Shown one piece after another: positions 43,388-51,519 of a DNA stretch of 64,000 nucleotides. The stretch spans positions 1 through 64,000 of the forward strand of contig CAJUTB010000012.1 in NCBI GenBank assembly GCA_910589315.1, in the 5' to 3' direction. The position numbers and the translations under genes were made by a program. The notes below the pieces were generated by a model. That model worked only from the letters and a program-made list of their open reading frames with translations, did no database searches and was not told the origin of the DNA. Origin of the DNA: an uncultured Oscillibacter sp. (GTDB lineage: Bacteria; Bacillota; Clostridia; Oscillospirales; Oscillospiraceae). Positions within the stretch are counted from its first letter, which is position 1; each line of letters begins with the position of its first letter.

Positions 43388-45400
43388 TCATGCGGGGTTC
43401 ACATCCGTAAACAGCTCTTGCGTCGCCGTGTCAAAACGAACGTCCATCACGTGTCCGCCCTCGCTGTCGTACAGGCTCGCGGTCACGTTTTCCAGACTGA
43501 CAATCAGCAGTGTCAAATAGGTGAAGCTCTGGGTGAGCGGCTGGCGTTCCGTGGTGTAGACGCCTTGGTTTTCATAAGTCAGCGTATAGGCGGAAGCGTT
43601 TTCCACGGCGTTCAAACGCAGCTTCAATTCCGACACGGACACGCCGCCCTGGGTGGTCGTGCTGACCGCATAGGCGCCCACGATCCGGGTTTCCGGCGGC
43701 GGTTTTTCCGGCTGGATGTCCAGCGTGTCCCGCGGAATCGAGGCGTCAATCCCGCACTCGGTAACAAAGGAATCGCCGTTGTACAGCCGCAGCGTCAGAC
43801 GGTTCGTGTCGCGGTAATCCAGCGTCAAATGCCGCAGCTCCTCGCCTGTGGCGGTCCGCGTTCCAATCTGCGTCCCGTCATACCAGACCTCGAAGCTGTC
43901 CACCGCAGGCGCAAAGCCGTCGGGGATGCTCACGCCGATGTAAAAAGTCAGGTCCGCCACGCTGGAGTAAATGTAATAGTAAGGATCGTGAATCGGGTCC
44001 AGCAGCGCGTAAGCGTCGCCGCCCTCGCCGGCGTTCAGGTCCATCCCGGAATCCCGCAGATATTTGGTAATCGCGCCGCAGGTCAATCGGTCAAACTCGC
44101 TCAAAAGATCGTTGTAGTCTTTCAGTGCGTCTATCGTGTCCTGTTGGGCGTTCTGATAATCCGTCTGGGCGTCCGCCGTTTCCTCATAGGACGCTTTCCC
44201 CAGCTGGTTCAGCACAAGGATTTTTTCCAGCGTCCTCTGGGCGTCCGCCGACAGCTTTTGCAGCGTTTCAAAGGAATTCCAGCTCGTCACCAGCGACTCG
44301 TAGGTATCCCGCACCTGCGCCCGCAGCTCCCGTTCCATGGCGTCCTGTTCCCGTTTTGCGTTGGCGTACTCCATGCAGGCCGTATACACGGCGTACATTT
44401 CGTCTTCAATATAACGTGTTCCATCGATTTCGCCCTTGAACCATTCCATAGTAAAGGTGAAAAACAAAATCCGCAGTTTCCCGCTCCACGGCTTATCCAG
44501 AGCCGTCAGCATTTCCCGGTATTTCAGCTGAAACGCGCCGTAGTCCACATCCATTCCCTGTTTTGCCATATTGATGTATACCTGGATATTGTTCATTTTG
44601 GAGCCATATTCGTTCCGCATCAGGCTCTCGTAGGACTCTATATTCAGCAGCGCAACGGAAGCGGCGGCCTTTGTCTCGTAAAATGTTTGGTCATGGTCCA
44701 GGGTGTATTGAATCAGGTCCTCTAACCGTTCCCTGGGGATCGCGGCGGTTTTGAAGCCGTTGAGAAACCGGTATCCGGTGGTCACATCCATGCCAATCAG
44801 CTCCGACAGCCTTTCCTTAGCCGTCTGGAAATCTCTCAGCTGGTTTGCAAGCTCCCGCGTCAGCGTATCCACGCTGCTTTGCGCCCGGTCCACGCTGGTC
44901 TGGGTTGCCTTGCCGGACGCCAGCTTCGCACGATTGCGCGTCAGCTGCGTTTCCGCGTCGTTTAACCGTTCCTGGGTAAAAGCGGAGCTTTCCTGAAGCA
45001 GATAGACGTCATGGTAGGCGGAATTGACCTCGTAAATAATCTGGTATTCCAGGTCCGCCAGCTTATGCGTCATGTTGTCGATTTCGGTTTGCAGCGTCAG
45101 GGGTTTGATGTTCAGGTCATATTCCTGCGTCAAATCCAGCTGCTGCGGAAATTTGAAGCTCAGCAGCGGCGACCAGCGAAAACTCCGCAGGTTTTTGACC
45201 TTTGCCCGGATGCCCTCCACGGCCTCCACGTATTTCATCCGCTGCAAAATAATTTTGTTGTTCTGCCGGCTGATGTCTTTGCTGATACTCAAGGCCATCC
45301 GCTGCGCCTGTTCCAGCCGCAGCACCCGCGTTTCCAACGCCGCGTTTACAGGAGTGGCCAGTATCACGGCGCACAAGACCAGCGCGAGAATCCGTTTCAT
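43388..45400 (-). CDS. TolC/outer-membrane-efflux-like exported protein
   Basis: The ATG at 45400, behind GGAGGAAGG, gives 670 residues with a cleavable signal peptide (MKRILALVLCAVILATPVNA). From about 25 to 470 it is helical with TolC-type repeats: LEQAQRMALSISKDI, YEVNSAYHDVYLLQESSAFTQERLNDAE, AKLASGKATQTSVDRAQSSVDTL, LGKASYEETADAQTDYQNAQ. A second region (about 490-670) is beta-rich. TolC-like proteins occur in some monoderm Firmicutes with unknown roles. The gene is followed after 14 bases by the large exported protein gene. Confidence 0.78.
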   Translation of the reverse strand: MKRILALVLCAVILATPVNAALETRVLRLEQAQRMALSISKDISRQNNKIILQRMKYVEAVEGIRAKVKNLRSFRWSPLLSFKFPQQLDLTQEYDLNIKPLTLQTEIDNMTHKLADLEYQIIYEVNSAYHDVYLLQESSAFTQERLNDAETQLTRNRAKLASGKATQTSVDRAQSSVDTLTRELANQLRDFQTAKERLSELIGMDVTTGYRFLNGFKTAAIPRERLEDLIQYTLDHDQTFYETKAAASVALLNIESYESLMRNEYGSKMNNIQVYINMAKQGMDVDYGAFQLKYREMLTALDKPWSGKLRILFFTFTMEWFKGEIDGTRYIEDEMYAVYTACMEYANAKREQDAMERELRAQVRDTYESLVTSWNSFETLQKLSADAQRTLEKILVLNQLGKASYEETADAQTDYQNAQQDTIDALKDYNDLLSEFDRLTCGAITKYLRDSGMDLNAGEGGDAYALLDPIHDPYYYIYSSVADLTFYIGVSIPDGFAPAVDSFEVWYDGTQIGTRTATGEELRHLTLDYRDTNRLTLRLYNGDSFVTECGIDASIPRDTLDIQPEKPPPETRIVGAYAVSTTTQGGVSVSELKLRLNAVENASAYTLTYENQGVYTTERQPLTQSFTYLTLLIVSLENVTASLYDSEGGHVMDVRFDTATQELFTDVNPA

Positions 45401-45436
45401 CCAGCCTTCCTCCTCCCGATACGTTTGCCTCCGGCG

Positions 45437-45466
45437 GCCTGCTTTTTCTCGAGAGAAAAAGCAGGC
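45437..45466. repeat. Perfect hairpin of the intergenic repeat family
   Basis: GCCTGCTTTTTCTC (45437-45450) pairs fully with GAGAAAAAGCAGGC (45453-45466) around a two-base centre. It lies between the MORN and TolC-like genes and is preceded on the minus strand by GTGTGAAAGCTCTTTT. The same motif occurs in the sheath-tube gap and, in variant form, in the inverted repeat at 21.2-21.8 kb. It has no terminating U tract on the minus strand. Confidence 0.65.
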
Positions 45467-45500
45467 AAAAAGAGCTTTCACACGCCGCGGCTTCCGGCGT

Positions 45501-46724
45501 TTACGATTTTTCCAGTGCGTACATGACAAATTCCGCCCGTCCCGCGCCTGTGAAATAGAAGGTATACAACAGCCCGTCTTTTTCGAAGGTATACAGGTAC
45601 ATTTTTACCCGGCGGTCGTATTGGGACACGGTAAAGACGTTTTCCAGGGATTCTTCCGCCAGCATCCGCACGCTTTCCAGCTCATCCGGGTTTTCCGCCG
45701 CCAGACGGTTCCACGCCGCCGCCTCCGCCAGCGTCACCCAGGACTCGCCGAAGTACAGCGGCTGTCCCAGCGACGCGATCAGCTGCCGCACGGTGGTACA
45801 GGCTCCATTTTCCAGCGGGATCCAGTTCCGCAGCACGAAAATCTTATTCACGGTCCATTCGTTTTCCAATGCGTTTTCGCCGCTTTCCACCGCATACGCC
45901 GCCCCGATCTCCGCCATGACGGCACACGCCTCGCCCTCGCTTTGATACACGGCGGTTTCGCCCGTGTACATCTCCGCCGCTTCACTGGCGGGCCGGTTCA
46001 GGAAGTCGTGAAAAACGATTTCGTCATTGAGAAAATTCCCCTGGAAAATCACGTCCCCTACGCCGTTGTACAGCGTTCCCCGCCCGGTTCGCCGCCCGAA
46101 CACATACCCGCCGTCGTATTCCAGAGCTCCGCTGGAACGGAAATATTTTCCGGTTCCGTTGAACTCGTTGTCGGTGAAGCTGCCGGTATACTGCGGCCTT
46201 CCGCCGGCATAGTAGAGGGTGCCTTCCCCATTGTACATGCTGTTTTCAAACTGTCCTTCATAACGCAGCCCGCCGTCTGCGCTGTACAGCGCGCCCATTC
46301 CGGACGCCGCCCCCTTTTCCACCTCGCCGATATAGGCTATATGTCCGTCCCGCGCCACGATCTGTACGGTGCCGCTGCAAAATTTCAGCGGAATGGAGCG
46401 GTAGCGGTAAGAGGGAATTCCGCCTGCCCCCATGTGGCCGGGGAACCCCTCCGGCATCATGGACGCTATGTAAATGGCCGACGCCAAGCCCAGTCCAACC
46501 ACCAGCGCGAAGGCCAAACGCTTGCTGACCAGCCAGCGGAAAACCGGGTAATAGTCCCTCCGGTGCCTGGGCCGCACATCCAGCAGCCGTGCGAAAAACT
46601 CGCGTATCCGAAGCAGGAATCGGGACCGCAGGTATGTGGGAGAAGTCCACATCCGCACCCGAATCCACAGCGGCATAATGCGCGCCCGCACCGTTGCCAG
46701 CAGCATTGTCAGGATGTTCCGCAT
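45501..46724 (-). CDS. Membrane-anchored MORN-repeat protein
   Basis: The 407-residue protein has a basic N-terminal region, a membrane helix at about 71-90 (AFALVVGLGLASAIYIAS), then four to five MORN-type repeats at about 130-232 (YEGQFENSMYNGEGTLYYAGG, YTGSFTDNEFNGTGKYF, GYVFGRRTGRGTLYNG). The C-terminal domain ends FTGAGRAEFVMYALEKS. MORN repeats bind lipids or act as scaffolds. GGGAGGGTGAG precedes the ATG. It lies within the envelope module of the CIS run, and anchoring of the particle is a possible role. Confidence 0.8.
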   Translation of the reverse strand: MRNILTMLLATVRARIMPLWIRVRMWTSPTYLRSRFLLRIREFFARLLDVRPRHRRDYYPVFRWLVSKRLAFALVVGLGLASAIYIASMMPEGFPGHMGAGGIPSYRYRSIPLKFCSGTVQIVARDGHIAYIGEVEKGAASGMGALYSADGGLRYEGQFENSMYNGEGTLYYAGGRPQYTGSFTDNEFNGTGKYFRSSGALEYDGGYVFGRRTGRGTLYNGVGDVIFQGNFLNDEIVFHDFLNRPASEAAEMYTGETAVYQSEGEACAVMAEIGAAYAVESGENALENEWTVNKIFVLRNWIPLENGACTTVRQLIASLGQPLYFGESWVTLAEAAAWNRLAAENPDELESVRMLAEESLENVFTVSQYDRRVKMYLYTFEKDGLLYTFYFTGAGRAEFVMYALEKS

Positions 46725-46761
46725 ATCTCACCCTCCCCGCTTTCCGGAATGTTTCGCCGGA

Positions 46762-48726
46762 TCATTCGCTGAACAGCCGGTAATCCGCCGCTCCGTTCTC
46801 CTGGTTGAAGAACCGCTCACAGGTGAATAAATACCACCGTGCAACGCCGTCCTCCGGCGAAGCCCGCAGGAGACTGGAGAAAATCCCCCGGGCCAGATAG
46901 AAGTCATTATGGTAAAAGAGATTCAACGCCTCCTGGAACCGCTTGTCGTAGCTCTTGCGAAGTTCCCGTTCCAATTCCGGATAGGCGTCCAGAATCTCAT
47001 ACAGCTTATAGGACTTTTCTCCATCGGAGACAAAGCCGATATACCGTCCGGAGAACTGGTCCCCCAACTGCCGCCAGTAGCTTTCCGTTACGACAATCCG
47101 CACGCCCGTTTCCTGAAACCGGGGCGCAAAGCTGCCCAAAAATTCCAGCTCCGCCGACGAGAGATAGGGGAACAGCCGCTCCTCCCGGCCCGCCACGCCG
47201 TACAAAAACGACGCCTGATGCAGCATCAGCAGCGGTTTGGGCGCAGGCGTGCCCTTCGCAGGCTTCGCCTGCCCAAGAAAGTCCAGTCCGGCCCGCACGC
47301 CGTCCCCGGCGGAATTCGGGAACATCGCCTCCATGGAGGACAGCCGCATTCCGCTGGACAGCAGCCAGCCCCGGTTGGCTTCTACACAGTCGTAGAAAAT
47401 ACCAAAGCTGTGGTTGATGAACTCGACGAACTGGCCGTCCTCCAGCATTCTCCGGGCCTCGTCCCGGTTGCCTACGGAAAATAATCCCACGTTGCCCGAC
47501 ACCCGGCGGCTGTCTCCCAGGTCCACTTCCGCCACCGCCGCCCGCGCCAGCAGCTCTGTCAGCTGCTGCGGCACAAAACGCCGGTAAGAACGGACCGTGC
47601 ATTGCAGCTCGTATTCCCGGATGGAAAGCCCCATACACATCTCCTGCATGGCCCGGTCCATCCGGTGCAGCTCATCCCGCCCCTGGGACACCTCCCGCGG
47701 GCGGATAATTCCACTGGAAATCTTATCCATTTGTTCTGTCATCACCGCAATCAATCGCGTCATTCTCCCGGACGCGCCCCACAGCAACGCCAACGATGCC
47801 GCCCAAACTGCCGCCGCGCCAGCCCCGGCAATCCAAACCGCTTGCCAGGCCGCCAGCAGACTTCCGGCGGAACGGGATACCGCCCAGAATACACACCATA
47901 CCGCCGCCAGCAGCGACAGCAGCAGGATCTCGCCGCCCAATGCGGTCAGCCGGACCGCCAGACGGTTCGCTCGTTCCCCTGTGTAAACCGCAAGCAGCGC
48001 CGTTGCGGCTATGAACAGCCAAAGTCCCGCTGCTACGGCCAAAACCGTCCGTTTGCAGAGCATCCAGGACGCAGCTGTCCTGGCCCGCACCTCCGGAGCC
48101 GGCTGTTCCGCCGCCTCGCTGGTATATGTGCGCGCTCCGCCAACGGACATAAAGCACGTATCCCCCTGAGCGGTCGCCGCTCGAAACCGTTCGCCGTCAA
48201 ACTCCGCCGTCACCGTGTTCCACAGCCACCACGCCGGAGTTATCATATCCAAAGTTGTGCCTTTGTCCGTATATTCATAAACAAAAATTGCCTCGTTTTC
48301 GCCCACGGCAGTGATGTAGACGGTATTCCCCCACACCCGCAGGCCGGTCACATTCATCGGCTGTTCAAACGTGCCCTCGCTCAGCACTTCCGCCCGGTTG
48401 TTTTCCAGGCCCACAAGCTCCCAATCCAGGCCGCCGTCCAGAGTCCGGAGGAAATAGATATGCTCCCCGGACGAAGCTACTCGTGAAATCTCCCGCTCCC
48501 GGCCCTGAGAAAGACGGCTCTCCTGGTAAATGTCCTGGATATTGCCGTCCAGCAGCGTATAGATGCGGGAGGTCAGCCAGCGGTTTTCCACCGTCAGCTT
48601 GCCATCCTCTCCCCAGTCCGCCGGACCGGCCACAAAACCCTCTCCTGGCAGTCCCCAGGACATCGCGCCTGTCACAAGCAACATCACAGCCAGCAAGACC
48701 GCCAGCCACCCAGCCACTCTTTTCAT
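46762..48726 (-). CDS. Membrane protein with degenerate class III nucleotide-cyclase domain
   Basis: The ATG at 48726 overlaps the upstream stop as TGATG. The 654-residue protein has an N-terminal signal-anchor, an extracytoplasmic sensor of about 200 residues, and then three to four membrane helices (CKRTVLAVAAGLWLFIAATALL, LGGEILLLSLLAAVWCVFW). A HAMP-like linker follows, then YRRFVPQQLTELL leading into a class III cyclase fold. The metal-binding Asp positions are lost: NVGLFSVGN stands where FADIRGFT is expected, and MRLSSMEAMFP where GDAxxAxFP is expected. The tail (FYHNDFYLARGIFSSLLRASPEDG) is TPR-like. It is probably catalytically inactive and used as a sensor or effector. Confidence 0.78.
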   Translation of the reverse strand: MKRVAGWLAVLLAVMLLVTGAMSWGLPGEGFVAGPADWGEDGKLTVENRWLTSRIYTLLDGNIQDIYQESRLSQGREREISRVASSGEHIYFLRTLDGGLDWELVGLENNRAEVLSEGTFEQPMNVTGLRVWGNTVYITAVGENEAIFVYEYTDKGTTLDMITPAWWLWNTVTAEFDGERFRAATAQGDTCFMSVGGARTYTSEAAEQPAPEVRARTAASWMLCKRTVLAVAAGLWLFIAATALLAVYTGERANRLAVRLTALGGEILLLSLLAAVWCVFWAVSRSAGSLLAAWQAVWIAGAGAAAVWAASLALLWGASGRMTRLIAVMTEQMDKISSGIIRPREVSQGRDELHRMDRAMQEMCMGLSIREYELQCTVRSYRRFVPQQLTELLARAAVAEVDLGDSRRVSGNVGLFSVGNRDEARRMLEDGQFVEFINHSFGIFYDCVEANRGWLLSSGMRLSSMEAMFPNSAGDGVRAGLDFLGQAKPAKGTPAPKPLLMLHQASFLYGVAGREERLFPYLSSAELEFLGSFAPRFQETGVRIVVTESYWRQLGDQFSGRYIGFVSDGEKSYKLYEILDAYPELERELRKSYDKRFQEALNLFYHNDFYLARGIFSSLLRASPEDGVARWYLFTCERFFNQENGAADYRLFSE

Positions 48727-49589
48727 CAAGGCCCCCCTCGGTGCAGATTTTCCGTGCCGATCACATCAAAGCGGTGCTGGAACAGCCGCAGCAGCGGAAT
48801 TTCGCCAAACAGCAGGTTGGAAACCAGCGCTGCCGCCGCCGCCAGCGCCAGTACCGTGCACAGCACCAGCAGCAAGCGGAACAGGCCGTCCCGGCGGTCC
48901 TGCCAAAAAACCGCCGCCTTGGTTTTCAGGGACGTTTTCTTCGCCGGCAGAGCCGTTACCTTGATGTCCTGATACAGCTCGGGAAAACCGTTGTAAACAT
49001 TTTTCGCGCTTTTGCGGCGAATCAGCTCGTAGCTTTTCAGCCGCTTCCGCCGCCGTTTCGCCGCAGGCTCCAGCAGTTCCAGCAAAAGCCGGGCGCAGCA
49101 GGATACGCAGTTTTTCTCACTTCTCTCCGGATCCAGCTCCGCAAGGTCCAGTAGCAGTGTGAAATAAACCGTATTGTCTTTTGCAATCTGCACTCCGTCC
49201 TGGCGGAGAACCAGGTACAAAAGCGGCCAGGGCAGTCCGGCGGACAGGCACTCCATCACCAGATTCACGCAGATGGACTCGCCCAATCCCGGCGTCGCCG
49301 CCTGCCCTCTGGCAAACGCGGAGAATTTCCGCTCCTCCCGGTACAAAAAGGCAAACAGCAGCGTTTCATTTTGAGAGAACCGCAACAGGCAGGGAGATTC
49401 TCCCGCCGCCTCGCTGTTTTCCAGCACAGCCAGCAGATTGCGGGCGCACACCCGGTCGTGAACCGCCAGCAGGGTGTACCGCGTGCCGGAGGCGGACAGC
49501 CGGTCCCGGCAAATCAGCACGTCATTAACCGGTCCCCGAAACGCCTCGGAAACCACTTCGAGCTCCATCCCCTGAGCGTAGTAGACCAT
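48726..49589 (-). CDS. Tail-anchored pseudokinase-like protein
   Basis: The 287-residue protein has a membrane helix near the C-terminus (LFRLLLVLCTVLALAAAAALVSNLLF), so most of it faces the cytoplasm. Parts resemble a degenerate Ser/Thr kinase: YTLLAVHDRVCARNLLAVLE, CLLRFSQNETLLFAFLYREERKFSAF (hinge-like), LPWPLLYLVLRQDGVQIAKDNTVYFTLLLDLAE (catalytic-loop-like without HRD). A very basic stretch, AAKRRRKRLKSYELIRRK, precedes the membrane segment. The kinase resemblance is by eye and tentative. It is coupled to the pseudocyclase gene by TGATG. Confidence 0.6.
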   Translation of the reverse strand: MVYYAQGMELEVVSEAFRGPVNDVLICRDRLSASGTRYTLLAVHDRVCARNLLAVLENSEAAGESPCLLRFSQNETLLFAFLYREERKFSAFARGQAATPGLGESICVNLVMECLSAGLPWPLLYLVLRQDGVQIAKDNTVYFTLLLDLAELDPERSEKNCVSCCARLLLELLEPAAKRRRKRLKSYELIRRKSAKNVYNGFPELYQDIKVTALPAKKTSLKTKAAVFWQDRRDGLFRLLLVLCTVLALAAAAALVSNLLFGEIPLLRLFQHRFDVIGTENLHRGGP

Positions 49590-49626
49590 TTCCCCGCCTC
49601 CCTTCCTGCAATTTCAGGTCTTTTTC

Positions 49627-51408
49627 TCAGGTCTCGCCTTCCTGAAGGGCGTCCCGCTTCTTCACCACCGCATAGGCATAGGTGGAAATCAGCGGATATT
49701 CCGCGCAGGAAATGCGGACCTCAAACACGCCTTCCCGTCCCGGCGCAGTGTAAATGCCGTCGGAGGTGATCTCGCCGGAATCCTTCTCCGTCAGCTCATA
49801 GGTCAAGGTACAAGGGTCCATGTTGTTGAAGCGCACATTAAAGTAATGGCTGCTTCGGGTAGCCATTACAACCGTGGGCTGAATCACCGCAATGCTCTTG
49901 CCGGTGAGCTTCTGAACCTTGTTCTCTTCCTCGCCGCCGGGCAGGGAAATTGCCGTCCAGCGCAGGGGCAGAACCACCTGATTGCTGTCCTCCAGAAGCC
50001 GCGCCGCAATGACGAAGCTGCCCCGGTCGTTCATGACCTTCACCGCGATTTCCGCGGCGGCAGGCGGCGGCTCCTGGGGAAACAGTCCGGCGTTTCCATA
50101 AATGGTATTCCGGGCCGTGGTTCCCAACTTGGGGTCCTCCGCCAGATATTCCGGTCCGGCGGAAACATAGACGATGCCCGGCCCCAAGCCGTGGACAATC
50201 TCATCCGAATAGGCAATGCGCCCCCGGCGCATATCCGGTCCCAGCGGGATGTCACAGATGCCGGTTGCATAAACCGGCTCCACAATTCGCTCCAGCGGGC
50301 GGTGGACATCCTGCCGCATACAATCCGCAGAGCCGCCCGGCTCCTGCCGGAACCACCGCTCCAATTCCTCCCGCAGCGGGGCTGAAGCGGGCGTCCGTAT
50401 GTACTGCCGCACGCCGGCAGTCCGAATCTCCTCGATCAAATAGGCATTCCGGGTCCGCTGCAAGGCGATTTCCGCCAACGGCACGAAATCCTGGCCGCCG
50501 CTGGCGTTCCGCAGTTCCAGACTCGCGGAGGATACCGCCTGGTCCAGAATCTCCGTGGTGTCCGCTTCCGTCACGACGGCCCGGAGGGCAAAGCCGTCCT
50601 TCGCTGTCCGCGTCTCGCCGCCCACCTGTACCTCAATGCTCTCCGCCGCCGCCAGCAGCACCGATTCCGGCGCGGGGGCCGTCTGGGCCGTGAGCCAGCG
50701 GGTATACACGGTCTCCGTCTCCGGGCACAGCTCCCGCAGCTCCACGGCCAGCTCATGTCCGCCGGTTTCATCCGTGAAGGCCGGCGTCTGCAAAACGGTT
50801 TTCAAGGTCAGCGGTCCCGCGTCCTCCCGCAGACGCCGGACGGTGATTTCCAGCCGTGCCGACGCGCCGCAGGCGCTTTGGGCGGGCATGGCGCAGGTCA
50901 CAGTATACTCCTCCCCGGCGTACAGCACGGCGGAAGCCAGAAATTCCGGTTCCGGCGGGCAGAGGGGCGGCAGACTCTCCCGGTCCTGCAAAAAGAGCTG
51001 CCAGCCCTCCCGGACACGGTTGCACTCATAATTCTCGCCGCTGTTCTGTCCCTGGACGGTATAGACCGGGTGAACGCTCTCCTCCCGGCGGCGCAGGCAC
51101 AAAACGGCCAGCTCGCTCTCCAGTGTCTCGAAGCCGTCCACAGCGGAGAGTTTCCGAACCGCCGGATTTTCCAAGGCAATTTCCCGCCCGCAGCCGTCCA
51201 CGGCCACGCCGGAGTCCACCATAATGGACAAATCGTCCAGACTGTACACCCCCAGCCCGCAGACAATGCCGCTGCCGAACATCATCTCGTTCAAAAAGCG
51301 GCGTTTATGGCTGTTGTAGGTCTGTTCCGCCTGGAAATCGGCGGAAGTCAGCAATTTTCCAACGTAATAACGGTTTCGCTCAAATGGCAACAGCTGATTA
51401 CTTTCCAT
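49627..51408 (-). CDS. eCIS-associated conserved protein, first gene of the CIS run
   Basis: The 593-residue soluble protein starts FERNRYYVGKLLTSADFQAEQTYNSHKRRFLNEMMFGSG and continues IVCGLGVYSLDDLSIMVDSGVAVDGCGREI. This N-terminal module (RxRYFxGKLLxxxDFxxEQxY) recurs in proteins encoded with eCIS particles. Later regions are beta-rich with a bacterial-Ig-like C-terminus (GEITSDGIYTAPGREGVFEVRIS). It could be a particle decoration, fibre-like or cargo-adaptor protein; no toxin motif is seen. AAGGAAGGTG precedes the ATG, and an extended -10 promoter lies just upstream. Confidence 0.75.
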   Translation of the reverse strand: MESNQLLPFERNRYYVGKLLTSADFQAEQTYNSHKRRFLNEMMFGSGIVCGLGVYSLDDLSIMVDSGVAVDGCGREIALENPAVRKLSAVDGFETLESELAVLCLRRREESVHPVYTVQGQNSGENYECNRVREGWQLFLQDRESLPPLCPPEPEFLASAVLYAGEEYTVTCAMPAQSACGASARLEITVRRLREDAGPLTLKTVLQTPAFTDETGGHELAVELRELCPETETVYTRWLTAQTAPAPESVLLAAAESIEVQVGGETRTAKDGFALRAVVTEADTTEILDQAVSSASLELRNASGGQDFVPLAEIALQRTRNAYLIEEIRTAGVRQYIRTPASAPLREELERWFRQEPGGSADCMRQDVHRPLERIVEPVYATGICDIPLGPDMRRGRIAYSDEIVHGLGPGIVYVSAGPEYLAEDPKLGTTARNTIYGNAGLFPQEPPPAAAEIAVKVMNDRGSFVIAARLLEDSNQVVLPLRWTAISLPGGEEENKVQKLTGKSIAVIQPTVVMATRSSHYFNVRFNNMDPCTLTYELTEKDSGEITSDGIYTAPGREGVFEVRISCAEYPLISTYAYAVVKKRDALQEGET

Positions 51409-51437
51409 AAGGGCACCTTCCTTGCGTTCTTGCCGAC

Positions 51438-51446
51438 ATTATATCA
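51438..51446 (-). promoter_or_regulatory. Extended -10 promoter of the CIS operon
   Basis: On the minus strand TGATATAAT (51438-51446) is a perfect extended -10 about 30 bases before the first CIS-operon gene. No good -35 box is found 16-18 bases upstream (sequence AGGAAA/AATGTGG), so an activator may be needed. It is the only strong promoter-like site I see before the 29.6-kb run. Confidence 0.55.
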
Positions 51447-51480
51447 TCGTTTTCCACATTTTTTCCTAAAGGTTTCCTAA

Positions 51481-51519
51481 AAAAACGGTGTGTCCTTCTT
51501 AGAAGGACACACCGTTTTA
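51481..51519. terminator. Terminator of the amidohydrolase gene
   Basis: AAAACGGTGTGTCCTTCT pairs with AGAAGGACACACCGTTTT around a very short loop, with T runs on both strands. It overlaps the stop codon of the amidohydrolase gene and insulates the CIS promoter. Confidence 0.88.

Noticed and set aside
41988..43520. 510-codon plus-strand frame opposite the large exported protein gene
   Set aside because: Antisense shadow; no ribosome site or recognisable domain.
21780..51408. Ordinary prophage or R-type bacteriocin
   Set aside because: No integrase, terminase, capsid, portal, holin or endolysin gene, and DUF4255, DUF4280, DUF6760 and a Cis15-like ATPase point to an eCIS-type system.
21780..51408. 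Type VI secretion system
   Set aside because: No TssJ/L/M membrane complex and no split TssB/TssC sheath; the sheath is a single full-length phage-type protein.
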